Assembly (NCBI GenBank): GCA_029582165.1
Contig: CM055876.1
Location: forward strand, 24,218,317 to 24,282,316
Reading direction: 5' to 3'
Source: Portulaca oleracea
Taxonomy: Eukaryota; Streptophyta; Magnoliopsida; Caryophyllales; Portulacaceae
Length of the DNA: 64,000 bases
Within the stretch, counting starts at the first letter, position 1; each line of letters starts with the position of its first letter. A program made the translations under genes and the position numbers. The notes beneath the pieces were generated by a model that saw nothing but the letters and a program-made list of their open reading frames with translations, ran no database searches and was not told the origin of the DNA. Shown piece by piece: positions 1 to 9,642 of the stretch.

Positions 1-887
1 GAGAAATCATGCTTGAAACTCATAATTTTCAGGCAGATTTGATTCGGATAATTAGACCAAGTCAAAAATTGATCGGTCTAACACAAGGCTAACCCACTCA
101 TTTTGTAGACATGGGCATACCCTCATTCAACTCAGGGGTGATCATGGTTATCCCTAACAAATTCTTTCAATTCAGCATAATTTTGGATCAAAAAATCAGA
201 TTTTATATTTACTGAATGTAATCATATATTGGAAGCTCTTAATTTGAATGCCAAGATTTGTATTTACAGAAACAGAATGTTAAACAAGCACTGACACAGA
301 GGAAAAAAATTTCACTCGGTTAGAGAGGAGTGCTAGAGAGAGAAATTAAGATAGAGAGCCTTACAAAAATACATCAGCAAAAACTAAAGTAAAGGGGAGC
401 AAAATCCACCAAGTGAACGTAAAAGTTAGGTGACGCCCATCAATCCCCAACCATAAAAAAAAAAAAAAAAAAATACCCCAAAAGTTGAGGAGAATGCTCA
501 GCCACAAAATCTACCTAATCGCTTCTGAGGAAAACTAACAACCACTAGATGCTTCAAAAATACAATTTCTTGGAGTAGAGAAATTTACCGGCGGTGATGT
601 AATGAGATTTGACACCTACGAGGAGGCGTCGCAGGTATAGCTCGACGAATTAAAAAGAGTGAAGGTTATAGCTACCAAGATCTTGAAGTTATTGCGAACT
701 ATGGATCCAGAAGGCGTGTGAAGGATGATCTGAGTGGGGTGTAGGCATGCAACAGAATTAATTAGCGGTGTGATGATGGTGGATACCACGCTCAAAGTGA
801 AGGAAACGACGACGAGGTATGTTAAATTCTCCTAGGTCCTCTGACATACGAATTTAGTAAAAGTAAAGGAAGTAGTTAGGGTCTGTA
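1..887. other. Intergenic, no gene recognised
   Basis: I see no convincing coding region or element ends here. It is AT-rich sequence with an A-run of about 20 bases at 454-473. It forms the left flank of Copia A, and its last five bases (888-892, GCTTT) are the likely left copy of that element's target-site duplication. Confidence 0.5.
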
Positions 888-892
888 GCTTT

Positions 893-1215
893 TGTTAGAA
901 GGTTGCTTTTGGACCGCAATATGCTGGTATTGAGAGTATATTCCTTCAGAATTTCTCACCTAGGTTCTAGAAATTTGTTAGCTATTTTTAGAAGATGCTT
1001 TTTCTGTTTTTTAGTTGTTATTTCTGTTTTGAATCTGTTGCTAAAAATCAACTCATGATCCAACTTTCTGTTATTTTCATTAGCTACTTAAAGTGTAAAG
1101 CTACGAGGTGTTTTATCATCTCAAATAATCAAAGCTTTTCAATTCCCTAAAATACATTTTCTCCAATTTGTTTTTTTATCATTCTGATTCAGAATACACT
1201 ATCAAAAACCAACCA
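893..1215 (+). repeat. Copia A 5' LTR
   Basis: It starts TGTTAGAAGG and ends near ACCAACCA, and matches 5230-5550 throughout with about 21 substitutions. The primer-binding site follows within three bases, which fixes this copy as the 5' LTR of a + strand element. Confidence 0.93.
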
Positions 1216-1217
1216 AG

Positions 1218-1230
1218 TGGTATCAGAGCT
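1218..1230 (+). other. Copia A primer-binding site
   Basis: The sequence TGGTATCAGAGC directly after the 5' LTR is the standard plant Copia site, complementary to the 3' end of initiator tRNA-Met. It primes minus-strand DNA synthesis. Confidence 0.93.
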
Positions 1231-1277
1231 CTCTTTTTACGGCGCATGTGAAAGAAAAAAACAAACACTTAGAGAAA

Positions 1278-2200
1278 ATGAATTCTGAAACCAGCCTCTC
1301 TTCAATAGCTCCACCAGGTTTTGATGGAGAAAATTACCAACTTTGGGCAGTGAGAATGGAGACGTACTTGGAGGCTTTGGATCTTTAGGAAGCTGTGGAA
1401 GACAACTATGAAATACCTCCGCTGCTAGAGGATCCCACTATAGCTCAGATCAAGAGCAATAGAGACAAAAGAATCAAGAAGTCAAAGGCAAAAGCACGTC
1501 TGTTTGCTGCTGTTTCAACAACCATTTTCACAAGGATCATGTCCCTTAAAACAGCAAAAGCTATTTGGGACTATCTCAAAGGAGAGTTTGCTAGTAATGA
1601 GAGGATCAAGGGTATGCAAGTGCTCAACCTGATAAGAGAGTTTGAGTTGCAGAAAATGAATGAATCTGAGACTATCAAAGAGTACTTAGATAAGGTGCTG
1701 AGTATTGCCAACAGGGTGAGGCTACTGGGCACTACATTTGCAGATTCTCGAATTGTAGAGAAGATACTTGTGACTGTGCCCGAGCGTTACGAAGCTTCGA
1801 TAAGTGCCTTGGAGAATACAAAGGATCTTTCTGAGATTACTTTGGTAGAATTGTTACATGCCTTGCAAACTCAAGGTCAACGGAGACTTATAAGGCAGAC
1901 TGGTGTTGTAGAAGGAGCGTTGCAGGCAAAGCACCGCGATGCAGGGAAGGAAAGAAAAGTTCCAGAAAAAATCATACTTCTAGTAGTGAAGTCCAATTAG
2001 ACAGCCAAGGCCACAACAAGGGTAGCGCAAAGAAGAATTACCCACCGTGTCGACACTGCGACAAAAAGGGACATCCTCCGTTCAAGTGCTGGAGGAGACC
2101 AGATGCAAAGTGCACTAAGTGTAACCAATTTGGGCATGAAGCTGTTATTTGTAACAACAAATCTCAAAGGCAGGAGACAAGTCCCTCCGTCAATGCTTAG
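1278..2200 (+). pseudogene. Copia A gag (nucleocapsid) remnant
   Basis: Reading starts at the ATG at 1278 (MNSETSLSSIAPPGFDGENY), the usual N-terminus of UBN2-type Copia gag. A TAG at 1386-1388 interrupts a stretch where the family normally has Trp. The frame reopens to 2000 with the typical alpha-helical capsid region (LIREFELQKMNESETIKEYL). A frameshift in the A-run near 1968 precedes two CX2CX4HX4C zinc knuckles in the next frame (about 2046-2087 and 2112-2153), the RNA-binding nucleocapsid part. Two knuckles is more than the single one seen in most Copia gags. Clearly inactive. Confidence 0.88.
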
Positions 2201-3606
2201 GTTGCTCATGAAGATGATGAAGATTACATTTTTGTGGCAAAGTGCTATTCAAGCAAGACCAACACAACAGAAAGTTGGTTGATTGATAGCGGTTGTACGA
2301 ACCATATGATGTATGACAAAACTATTTTTAAAGAGTTAGAATCTCCAATATCTACGAAGATCAAAATCGGAGATGGAAGATATATTTCTGCAAAAGGAAA
2401 AAGGGACAGTGGCAATAACAACAATTTCAGGTACAAAAACAATTTCTGATGTTCTTTATGGTCCTGAAATTGATCAAAGTTTGTTGAGTGTAGGCCAGTT
2501 ACTTGAAAAGGGATTCAAGTTATTCTTTAAAGATTGGTATTACCACATTTATGATGTCCCCGGGAATGAAATTTTGCGGGTGAAAATGAGGGGAAGAAGT
2601 TTTTCATTTGATCCAACAGACGGAGAACATGAAGCATACCCTGCTACAGCGGATGTTACAAAAGTTTGGCACAAAAGGTTGGGCCACTGCCACATTCAAC
2701 GAATGCTGAAACTGTCAGAGAAGGATATGACAAGAGGGCTTCCAAGTTTTGCTGATTATTTACCAAATTGGAATGCTTGTCAATTTGGTTAACAAAACAG
2801 AAGATCATTTTCTAGATCAGCCTGGAGGGCTTCAGAGAAACTGCAACTAATACACACTGATGTTGCAGGACCTCAAAGAACTCCATCACTGCAAGGTAGC
2901 CTCTATTATGTTCTTTTCATTGATGATTTTACCAGAATGTGTTGGATTTACTTCTTGAAGTTTAAGTCTGAAGTGGCTGGAGTGTTCTATAAATTTAAGA
3001 ACATGGTGGAGAATCAGAGTGGGTGCAAAATTAAGATTTTAAGGTCTGATAATGGCAAGGAATATACATCGGCAGAATTCAACTTATTTTGCGATGAAGC
3101 AGACATCGAACATTAACTTACAGCTCCCTACACTCCATAACAGAATGGAGTCAGTGAGCGAAGAAACAGAAATGGCCAGGCGCATGCTACATGAGAAGGA
3201 TTTGCCGAAAAGTTTATGGGCAGAAGCAACAAACACTGCTGTCTACCTCCAAAATCGGCTTCCAACAAAGGCTTTAGAGGAAAAAACCCCATTTGAGGCT
3301 TGGTATGGTTGTAAACCTTCATTGAGCTTTCTTAAAGTGTTCGGTTGCTTGTGTTTTTTCCATGATCCACAGATCAAGCATGACAAACTTGACAAGAAGG
3401 CCATTCCTGGAATTTTTGTGGGCTATAACATTGTATCTAAAGCCTACAAGATTTATCATCCTCAAACGAGCAAGATGATTGTCTCGCGTGATGTTCATTT
3501 TTGTGAGAATGAGCAATGGGATTGGAATAATCCCAAGAAGGCTGATGGATTCCTACAGAAAGTGACTATTCCCGATGAAATTCACAATGAGAAGCAAGAG
3601 GAATGA
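2201..3606 (+). pseudogene. Copia A protease-integrase remnant
   Basis: The aspartic protease motif is visible as WLIDSGCTNHM (about 2275-2310). After a frame change comes the GAG-pre-integrase zinc finger region (VWHKRLGHCHIQRML, about 2668-2712), then the integrase core with [15 protein letters not shown] and LRSDNGKE. The third catalytic region (NGVSER, near 3143) is still readable. Stops near 2790 and 3116 break the frame. The segment 3052-3606 continues into the integrase C-terminus (LPKSLWAEATNTAVYLQNRLPTK would be the recognisable stretch, given here only as a landmark near 3200). Inactive. Confidence 0.85.
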
Positions 3607-5193
3607 CTGAATCAGCGAGAAGACGATCCTCATGTTAGAGGAACAAGGTTGCTCTCAGAAATCTACGAGAGATGTAATGTCACAATTTATGAACCTGCTG
3701 GAGTTGAAGAAGCCCTTCAAGACTAAAAATGGAGAAATGCAATAGAGGAGGAGATGTCCATGATCAACAAAAACAAAACTTGGATACTTGTTGATAAGCC
3801 CGAAGATAGAAAAATCATCAGAGTAAAGTGGGTTTTTAGAATGAAGCTGAACGCAGATGGCTCAATCAACAAGTATAAAGCTCAACTTGTTGTAAAGGGG
3901 TATGCTCAAATTTTTGGTGTTGATTATTCTGATACTTTTGCTCATGTTGTAAGGTTAGAAACAATCAAACTGTTGTTAGCAGTAGCAACAGAGAAAAGGC
4001 TGGAAACTTTTCCAGCTAGATGTCAAGTCTGCGTTTTTAAATGGTGTCTTGGAAGAGGAGATATATGTAGAGCAACAAAAAGGGTTTGTAGTGGGAGGAT
4101 CAGAGGATAAAGTCTAGCAGCTAAAGAAGGCTCTTTATGGTCTTAAACAAGCACCTAGAGCATGGTACAGCAGAATCAATGATTATTTGCTGAGATTAGG
4201 CTTTAAAAGAAGCTTGTCCAAGACCACTCTTTATGTGAAATTTAAGGGAAATGATATTCTCATATTTTCTCTTTATGTTGACGACTTGTTGGTGACAGGA
4301 AGCACCACTCATTTCGTTGAAAAGTTCAAAAAGGAAATGATGCAGGAGTTCGAGATGACTGATCTTAGATTGATGACATACTTTCTTGGCATGGAAGTAC
4401 ATCAAAATCAGCATGGAATATTCATTTGCCAAAAGAAGTATGCAAGGGAAATTTTGAAGAAGTTCCAGATGGATGAGTGCAAGCCGATGAGCACGCAATG
4501 AATCCAAAGGAAAAATTATTGAAGCAAGATGGTACAAGTTAGGTTCATGAAGGATAATTTAGAAGCTTGATTGGATGCTTAATGTATCTAAGTGCAACAA
4601 GACCTGACTTCAGTTTGTTGTAAGTGTTTTATCACGTTTTATGCATTGTGCTACTGAGATGCATTTACAAGAAGAAAAAAGAGTGCTTAGATACATTAAA
4701 GGAACAATTGATTATGAAGTTAAGTTTGAGCAGCGTCAAAGCTTTAAGTTATATGGTTTCTTAGACAGTGATTGGGGTGGATATGTGGATGACCTGAGGA
4801 GTACATCAGGCTACTGTTTCCGTTTCAGTTCAGGAGTATTTACTTGGTGTTCCAAGAAGCAAGATTTCATGACACAATCCACTGCCGAAGCAAAGTTTGT
4901 GGCTATAGCAACTAGTGTGAATCAAGCATTATGGTTGAGGAAAATACTAAGTGATTTGCAGATAAAAACAAGTGAAGCCTACTAATGTATTTGTGGACAA
5001 TCAAGCAACAATCTCAATCTCAAAAAATCCTGTCTTTCATGGAAAAACTAAGCACTTCAACATCAAGCTTTTCTTTTTAAGGGAAGTGCAAAAGAAGGGA
5101 GAAATAACTTTGCTCTATTGCAAGTTTGAAGATCAGCTTACTGATTTATTCACCAAACCACTTCCACTCAGCAAGTTTGAGCATCTGAGGTAG
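3607..5193 (+). pseudogene. Copia A reverse transcriptase and RNase H remnant
   Basis: The reverse transcriptase begins near 3754 (WVFRMKLNADGSINKYKAQL) and has the catalytic YVDD at 4274-4285. A frameshift lies near 4010 in the [10 protein letters not shown] region, and there are stops at about 4108 and 4499. RNase H follows: LDSDWGGYVDDLRSTSGYC near 4762, STAEAK near 4879, and the C-terminal VDNQATISISKNPVFHGKTK near 4990, ending with the family's LTDLFTKPLP at about 5140-5172. The domain complement is complete but broken in several places. Confidence 0.88.
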
Positions 5194-5229
5194 AAAATTG
5201 GTGTTTGCAGATCCTAAAGCAAGGAGGAG

Positions 5230-5550
5230 TGTTAGAAGGTTGCTTTTGGACTATAATATGATGGTATTGAGAGTATATTCCTTCATAATTTCTCTCCTAG
5301 GTTCTAGAAATTTGTTAGCTGTTTTTAGAAGATGTTTTTTCTGTTTTTTAGTTGTTATTTATGTTTTGAATCTGTTGCTAAAAATCAGCTCATGAGCCAG
5401 CTTTCTGTTATTTTCGTTAGCTATTTAAAGTGTAAAGTTATGGGGTGTTTTATCATCTCAGATAATCAAAGCTTTTCAATTCCCTAAAATACATTTTCTC
5501 CAATTTGTTTTTTATCATTCTAATTCAGAATACCCTGTCAAAAACCAACA
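5230..5550 (+). repeat. Copia A 3' LTR
   Basis: Direct copy of 893-1215. It starts TGTTAGAAGG after the purine tract and ends in ACCAACA. ACTTT follows, matching GCTTT before the 5' LTR at four of five bases. Confidence 0.93.
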
Positions 5551-5584
5551 ACTTTCTTTAAGTCTATTTATCAGAGGGTGCAAA

Positions 5585-6600
5585 CATGGTGGAGCAACCA
5601 AAGTATTTGCCTCCACATAAACAGAAAAAAGACCAAAATTGGGTTCCCTCTACTCCAACTTTTGACCTTTCCTTTTTCCATTCTTAAACCCTAACCTGAT
5701 CGATCATGATAGGGCACCTTTTGTCAAAAAGGACTAGAAATAGTTGTCTCTGAACCAGATGAAGCCCTATGTCACAACTTAAACCACACCTTCCTAGGGC
5801 TTATCTTGGACTTACGGAAGTGGACGCCAACAAAGATTAAGGAGATTATAACGAGGCATTGGGGCCTCAGTGGACCTATGAACGTTGAAATGGTTGCAAA
5901 TGTAGAGTTTTTGTTTCGCATCACAATCTCCTCAACTGAAGATGTGTATGATTTTTTAGGGCAAAAAATGCAGCCCTATATGGATCACTAATGATTATGA
6001 AGTACCTTGGAGAAGACAGGGTGCCGAACACAATAAACTTCCATATATCCCCCGTTTCGATACAAGTTGAAGGTCTACTTTTCAAACATAGAAGAGCGAG
6101 TGTGTTAAGGGCACTAGCAGCAACGGTCAGAGAGTACGTGGAACTCAACTTTCATGGGGAAGTTAACACATCCCAAGATAGGATGAAGATGAGGGTCAAG
6201 ATTGATATGCAGAAACCGTGGGTTCAAAGAGTGTTCATAAGAATGAAAAGAGGACATCCGGTGTGGGTGAAGTTTTGGTATGAAGGGATTTTTGGTGTTT
6301 GCAAAAGATATGGGTTAGTAGGGGCAAGAGAGTTGCATGAAATGCATAGGGGTGAAGAATTAGTCCAGAGTGAGGGTTTTCAACAGCCAGTGGAACAACT
6401 TATGAATAGAGACAACATAGGAGGAGATACGTAGGTCAGAAGCTTCCACATAAAAGCACCAGCACCTGAGGAAATACCTGGGCAGGGTATGATTTCCCTG
6501 GTGAAAATGAAAGGGTAGTGGACCACCCTTTTCAAGAAAGTAGACAAGAATGCCAGAGAGGAAAACTCCAAAGGGATGGATTGGGAACCAACCCAGGGTA
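5585..6600 (+). pseudogene. LINE A ORF1, N-terminal part
   Basis: A likely start codon is at 5590 in the context CATGGTGGAGCAACC. Coding sequence is clearest at 5806-5991 (LRKWTPTKIKEIITRHWGLS) and 5991-6434, where VPNTINFHISPVSIQVEGL and KPWVQRVFIRMKRGHPVWV match the shape of DUF4283-containing ORF1 proteins of plant L1 elements. These bind RNA and form the RNP with ORF2. The usual CCHC knuckle is degenerate (CKRYGLVGARELHEM). A stop at 5989-5991 splits the frame. The LTR element inserted at 6606 interrupts the rest of ORF1. Confidence 0.7.
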
Positions 6601-6609
6601 CTTTTTGGA

Positions 6610-6959
6610 CCGTGTCGGGTCGGGTCCAAGCTTTCACATCCGACGATAAGTCAACGGTTCAGCAAGCACCGGTAGTTGCACTCTCTTGTGATGCTTACAT
6701 CGGGGATTTCGACGAGAACATGGATAGAGGAGCTAACCGGCAACACCGTGCTAAGTACATTCACCCGCTTGTTCTCAAGAATCGTTATACCTTCAAGAAG
6801 AGCGGGGTGGTAAGCGTCAATTTAGCTTGGCTAAGGCGAGACGTCCATTGTCGGGGTCCAAACTTCTCCACGGATGTTTCGAATGGCCGGGAAGAGATTC
6901 GAGACTTGTCGATAACCATGAGGGCCTATGAGATGATGGGTCATCCCAAGATGTCATGA
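6610..6959 (+). other. Coding-like stretch in the U3 of the 5' LTR
   Basis: Open frame of about 115 residues inside the LTR (VQAFTSDDKSTVQQAPVVAL ... MMGHPKMS). The same frame stays open in the other LTR (9300-9642), where it is fused to the upstream internal frame. In this copy there is no internal gag upstream, only LINE ORF1 sequence, so it is not expected to be expressed as a protein. I do not recognise a family. Confidence 0.5.
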
Positions 6960-7200
6960 ATATTTGGCATCATGGTTCGGTTGTGAGCCGGGTGAATAAA
7001 CACAAGGTAATAATGGCGATCAAAGGTTCAAAATACGCATGTCTTCACTATTTGGGTCATAACTCCTTCAAAATAACTCAGATAGGTCTCAAATTTTGGG
7101 ATCTTAAAGTACACACCAAGAGCTTTCCAATGATATCTTACGGGCATAAAACCGAGTCTGGATGAAGAAGTTATGCGCGTTTGAAGTCGGCAGGGAAAAG

Positions 7201-7608
7201 CTAATCCCGGAGCTGTGGACGATTGAGACAACTAGCTCTAAGATCTTTTTGGTAGTTTCCCTTTAATAAGTTGTGCTGAGAAATGATTGGGAGAAGGATA
7301 GTGCACCATCCATCAATCCAATCGTACTATATCTGTCTACCCATCCTGCCAAGTAAGAAGGCAACCTTCATTCAATAGAATACCATCCTAAAAGAGAATC
7401 AGTACTCGGGAATACAATGACTCTATCCTTCCGAAAAAGTCCTCATCTTCAGGGGGAAAAGCCTTTTCTTGCATGGTTGGGAAGATAAAGACTTGTGTGT
7501 ACTACAAGCATGCCTTAAACAAGAGGATATAGCGCTTACCTAATAATAGCGCTTAAACACCATCTAAAACAGCTCATACAGTGCTTCCTTGTAGTAATGT
7601 ATGAATCC
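7201..7608. other. 408-bp segment present in only one LTR
   Basis: The two LTRs agree up to GGGAAAAG (7200) and again from AGAAGACCG (7611). Between them the 5' LTR has about 408 bp and the 3' LTR has six (TTGCTC). It contains a short direct repeat of AGCGCTTA (near 7529 and 7546). I find no terminal inverted repeats or target duplication. It could be an insertion here or a deletion in the other LTR. Confidence 0.7.
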
Positions 7609-7617
7609 CCAGAAGAC

Positions 7618-7765
7618 CGCCACGCCCGAGTCAACTGGTGACTCGCCCGTGACATCACTATGTCGCGCCCGCGACCCCTGTTGGCCAGCGAAGGATGATG
7701 GGGACAGTGGGCTGTCACGCCCGTGATTGTCTTCAATTCGCCCGAGTCACCCCCCCTGCGACGCG
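7618..7765. promoter_or_regulatory. Array of CG-CC-CG centred palindromes upstream of the LTR TATA box
   Basis: Several short inverted repeats share a CGCCCG core. A perfect example is GTCGCG-CC-CGCGAC at 7662-7675, and a near-perfect one is GTCACG-CC-CGTGAT at 7714-7727. The same array lies in the other LTR at about 9893-10055. It ends about 50 bp upstream of the TATA box, a position that suggests U3 regulatory sites. That role is inference. Confidence 0.55.
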
Positions 7766-7814
7766 CGTGTTATTTCATTATTTTTGTTTTGTTTTAACCT
7801 AATTTCCTGTTTAG

Positions 7815-7821
7815 TATAAAT
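7815..7821 (+). promoter_or_regulatory. TATA box of the non-autonomous element, 5' LTR
   Basis: TATAAAT in the context TTTAGTATAAATACTCTG, conserved in the second LTR at 10113-10119. It would position the LTR transcript start about 30 bp downstream. Confidence 0.6.
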
Positions 7822-8140
7822 ACTCTGTTTAGCAGTATTTTCTGCAGTTTTTTGCTGATTAAGAATATGCTTAAGCATTGGTGTTAGGGTTTCCCTAAGT
7901 TTTCTCCCAAAATCTTGTGGTTACCTATCCATTTGTGGATTGTGGTGTTTGCAAGTCTTTCCTTGTGATTATTTAGTGGATTACCTTGGATAATCATTGT
8001 GGATTGCTAGGCTTAGAGTTGTGGAATACCTAGCTCAAGGTCATACCCTTTCCTTTATTGTTCAAGTATTGTTCGATTGATGAATCAAGGATACAACTCA
8101 AGCTAAAGTCATCAACACTCCCACAGCGCCACGCTCCATT

Positions 8141-8154
8141 TGGTATCAGAGCTC
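8141..8154 (+). other. Primer-binding site of the non-autonomous element
   Basis: TGGTATCAGAGCTC two bases after the 5' LTR, complementary to initiator tRNA-Met. Confidence 0.9.
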
Positions 8155-8486
8155 AAGGTTTTTCATCTAGCTTGAGTTTTTTCCATTGTTCTTGCTAGCT
8201 TGTTCTCTATTGTTGGATTTTGGTATTTTGATTTAAATATTGGTGTTCCCCATCCCTTGTGCCTCCAAGTGTGTTGGAGAAATTGTTATTGGTATTGTGT
8301 TTGTTGATTTCGATGCATATTGGAGCTTTGTGGTGATGTTGGAAATTGGTACATGGAAGGTGTTCGATGAAATTCCTAAGTGAGAAAAACACAAAGAACC
8401 CTTAGCCAAACACTAGCCAACCACAAGAAAACCCAAAACTCCACAAAATTTTCAAACATATATCGTCACTCACCTATGCCATCGTT

Positions 8487-8774
8487 ATGGACGGAGAAGT
8501 TAATCCCGAGCGAGAGGAATCAAGCCACCGGGGTAGCCCTCGAACTAGAAGTGTGGATGATCGACTTACATCCCTCGAGCGAAATGTTAAGAACATTTCG
8601 GCTCAAATGAACCACATCACTTTGCACCTCCAAGGTCAATCTCGAAAGTGTGTCAAATGTAGACGTGTGGGACACAATTCCTTGCAATGTCCAACAATGG
8701 CTATGGTTGAAGCTTGGATTGAAGGTTCCTTTTGGTGTGGAAGATCAAACATGTCGTATGAAGAAGGAAGTTGA
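8487..8774 (+). pseudogene. gag-like fragment with CCHC zinc knuckle
   Basis: The start is the ATG at 8487 (MDGEVNPEREESSHRGSPRT). The first half looks like a short coiled coil (DDRLTSLERNVKNISAQMNH). It is followed by one CX2CX4HX4C knuckle, CVKCRRVGHNSLQC (about 8649-8690), typical of retroelement nucleocapsid. The frame ends at 8774, while the +1-shifted frame stays open from 8650, so either a frameshift or an overlapping second frame separates the two. The capsid domain proper appears to be missing. It is the only pol/gag-type motif in this element. Confidence 0.6.
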
Positions 8775-9642
8775 TGAGCAAAACCTTCCTTCCACACTTG
8801 AAGAGTTTGAGGAGGTTGAGAAAAAGAAAGGGCAAGAGGCGATGGAAGAAGTCCATCTCATGTCAAGTGAAGGAGAGCTCTTTGAGCTTGATGAGGTCCA
8901 AGGAGAGTCCTTAAAGGGGGAGGAGCCACTTCAAGAACTTCCACAAGAGGAGGTCATGCCTTATCAACATAGCAAGGCAATCCTCGAGCCAAGATTGATT
9001 GAAAGTAAGGTCCATTGTGATTACCTCAATATTAATCTTTCTTGTGATGAATATCTTGTTGAGTTCAACAAGATAATGAATGATTGGATTGAAAGGGGAA
9101 GCTGCAGTGAAGAAGAGAAAACCCCAGCCCCCTTCAAGAATCGCTACTCATTCAATAAGGGTGGAGTTCATAGCGTTGTCATGATTGGTTTATTGGAGGG
9201 TTCATGCAACGGCTGGCCGAGCCATGGAACGCGCATTCGTTTTAATTCCCAAGAGTTGAGGGTAACTCTTCTTCAAGAGGGGGAGTATGGACCGTGTCAG
9301 GATCGGGTCCAAGCTTTCACGTCCGAGGATAAGTCAACGGTTCAGCAAGCACCGGTAGTTGCACTCTCTTGTGATGCTTACATCGAGGATTTCGATGAGA
9401 ACATGGATAGAGGAGCTAACCGGCAACACCGTGCTAAGTATGTTCACCCGCTTGTTCTCAAGAATCGTTATACCTTCAAGAAGAGCGGGGTGGTGAGCGT
9501 CAATTTAGCTTGGCTAAGGCGAGACGTCCATTGTCGGGGTCCAAACTTCTCCACGGATGTTTCGAATGGCCGGGAAGAGATTCGAGACTTGTTGATAACC
9601 ATGAGGGCCTATGGGATGATGGGTCATCTTGAGATATCATGA
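8650..9642 (+). CDS. Acidic ORF of the non-autonomous element that runs into its 3' LTR
   Basis: Open for 330 codons. The first part is acidic and Glu-rich (LEEFEEVEKKKGQEAMEEVH). A domain with the core KNRYSFNKGGVHSV lies about 9140-9180. The frame then passes through the polypurine tract and the LTR start at 9288 without a stop. The LTR-encoded part contains a second, related core KNRYTFKKSGVVSV (about 9463-9504), so the protein has two diverged copies of one unit, one internal and one in the LTR. I recognise no family and no catalytic motif. Whether it is made as protein is unknown. The first in-frame Met at 8650 overlaps the knuckle frame, and true translation may start elsewhere. Confidence 0.5.
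   Translation: MSNVDVWDTIPCNVQQWLWLKLGLKVPFGVEDQTCRMKKEVDEQNLPSTLEEFEEVEKKKGQEAMEEVHLMSSEGELFELDEVQGESLKGEEPLQELPQEEVMPYQHSKAILEPRLIESKVHCDYLNINLSCDEYLVEFNKIMNDWIERGSCSEEEKTPAPFKNRYSFNKGGVHSVVMIGLLEGSCNGWPSHGTRIRFNSQELRVTLLQEGEYGPCQDRVQAFTSEDKSTVQQAPVVALSCDAYIEDFDENMDRGANRQHRAKYVHPLVLKNRYTFKKSGVVSVNLAWLRRDVHCRGPNFSTDVSNGREEIRDLLITMRAYGMMGHLEIS

Larger units (their letters stand above)
893..5550 (+). mobile_element. Copia A: degenerate Ty1/Copia LTR retrotransposon
   Basis: The element has two direct LTRs of about 320 bp, a tRNA-Met type primer-binding site, the Copia domain order gag, protease, integrase, reverse transcriptase, RNase H, and a purine-rich tract (AAGGAGGAG) just before the 3' LTR. 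The flanks GCTTT (888-892) and ACTTT (5551-5555) look like a 5-bp target-site duplication with one mutation. By eye the LTRs differ at about 21 positions plus one or two indels, mostly transitions, about 6.6%. Several stops and frameshifts break the polyprotein, so this is a non-functional old copy. The order integrase before reverse transcriptase separates Copia from Gypsy. Confidence 0.95.
6606..8138 (+). repeat. 5' LTR of the non-autonomous element (contains 408 bp extra)
   Basis: It matches 9288-10436 from end to end except for an extra segment at 7201-7608. It contains a coding-like stretch at its start (to about 6959), an array of short palindromes at about 7618-7765, and a TATA box (TATAAAT, 7815-7821). 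Confidence 0.88.

Noticed and set aside
7201..7608. Organelle DNA insertion
   Set aside because: The texture made me consider it, but I cannot match it to any organelle sequence from memory, so I report only the length difference.
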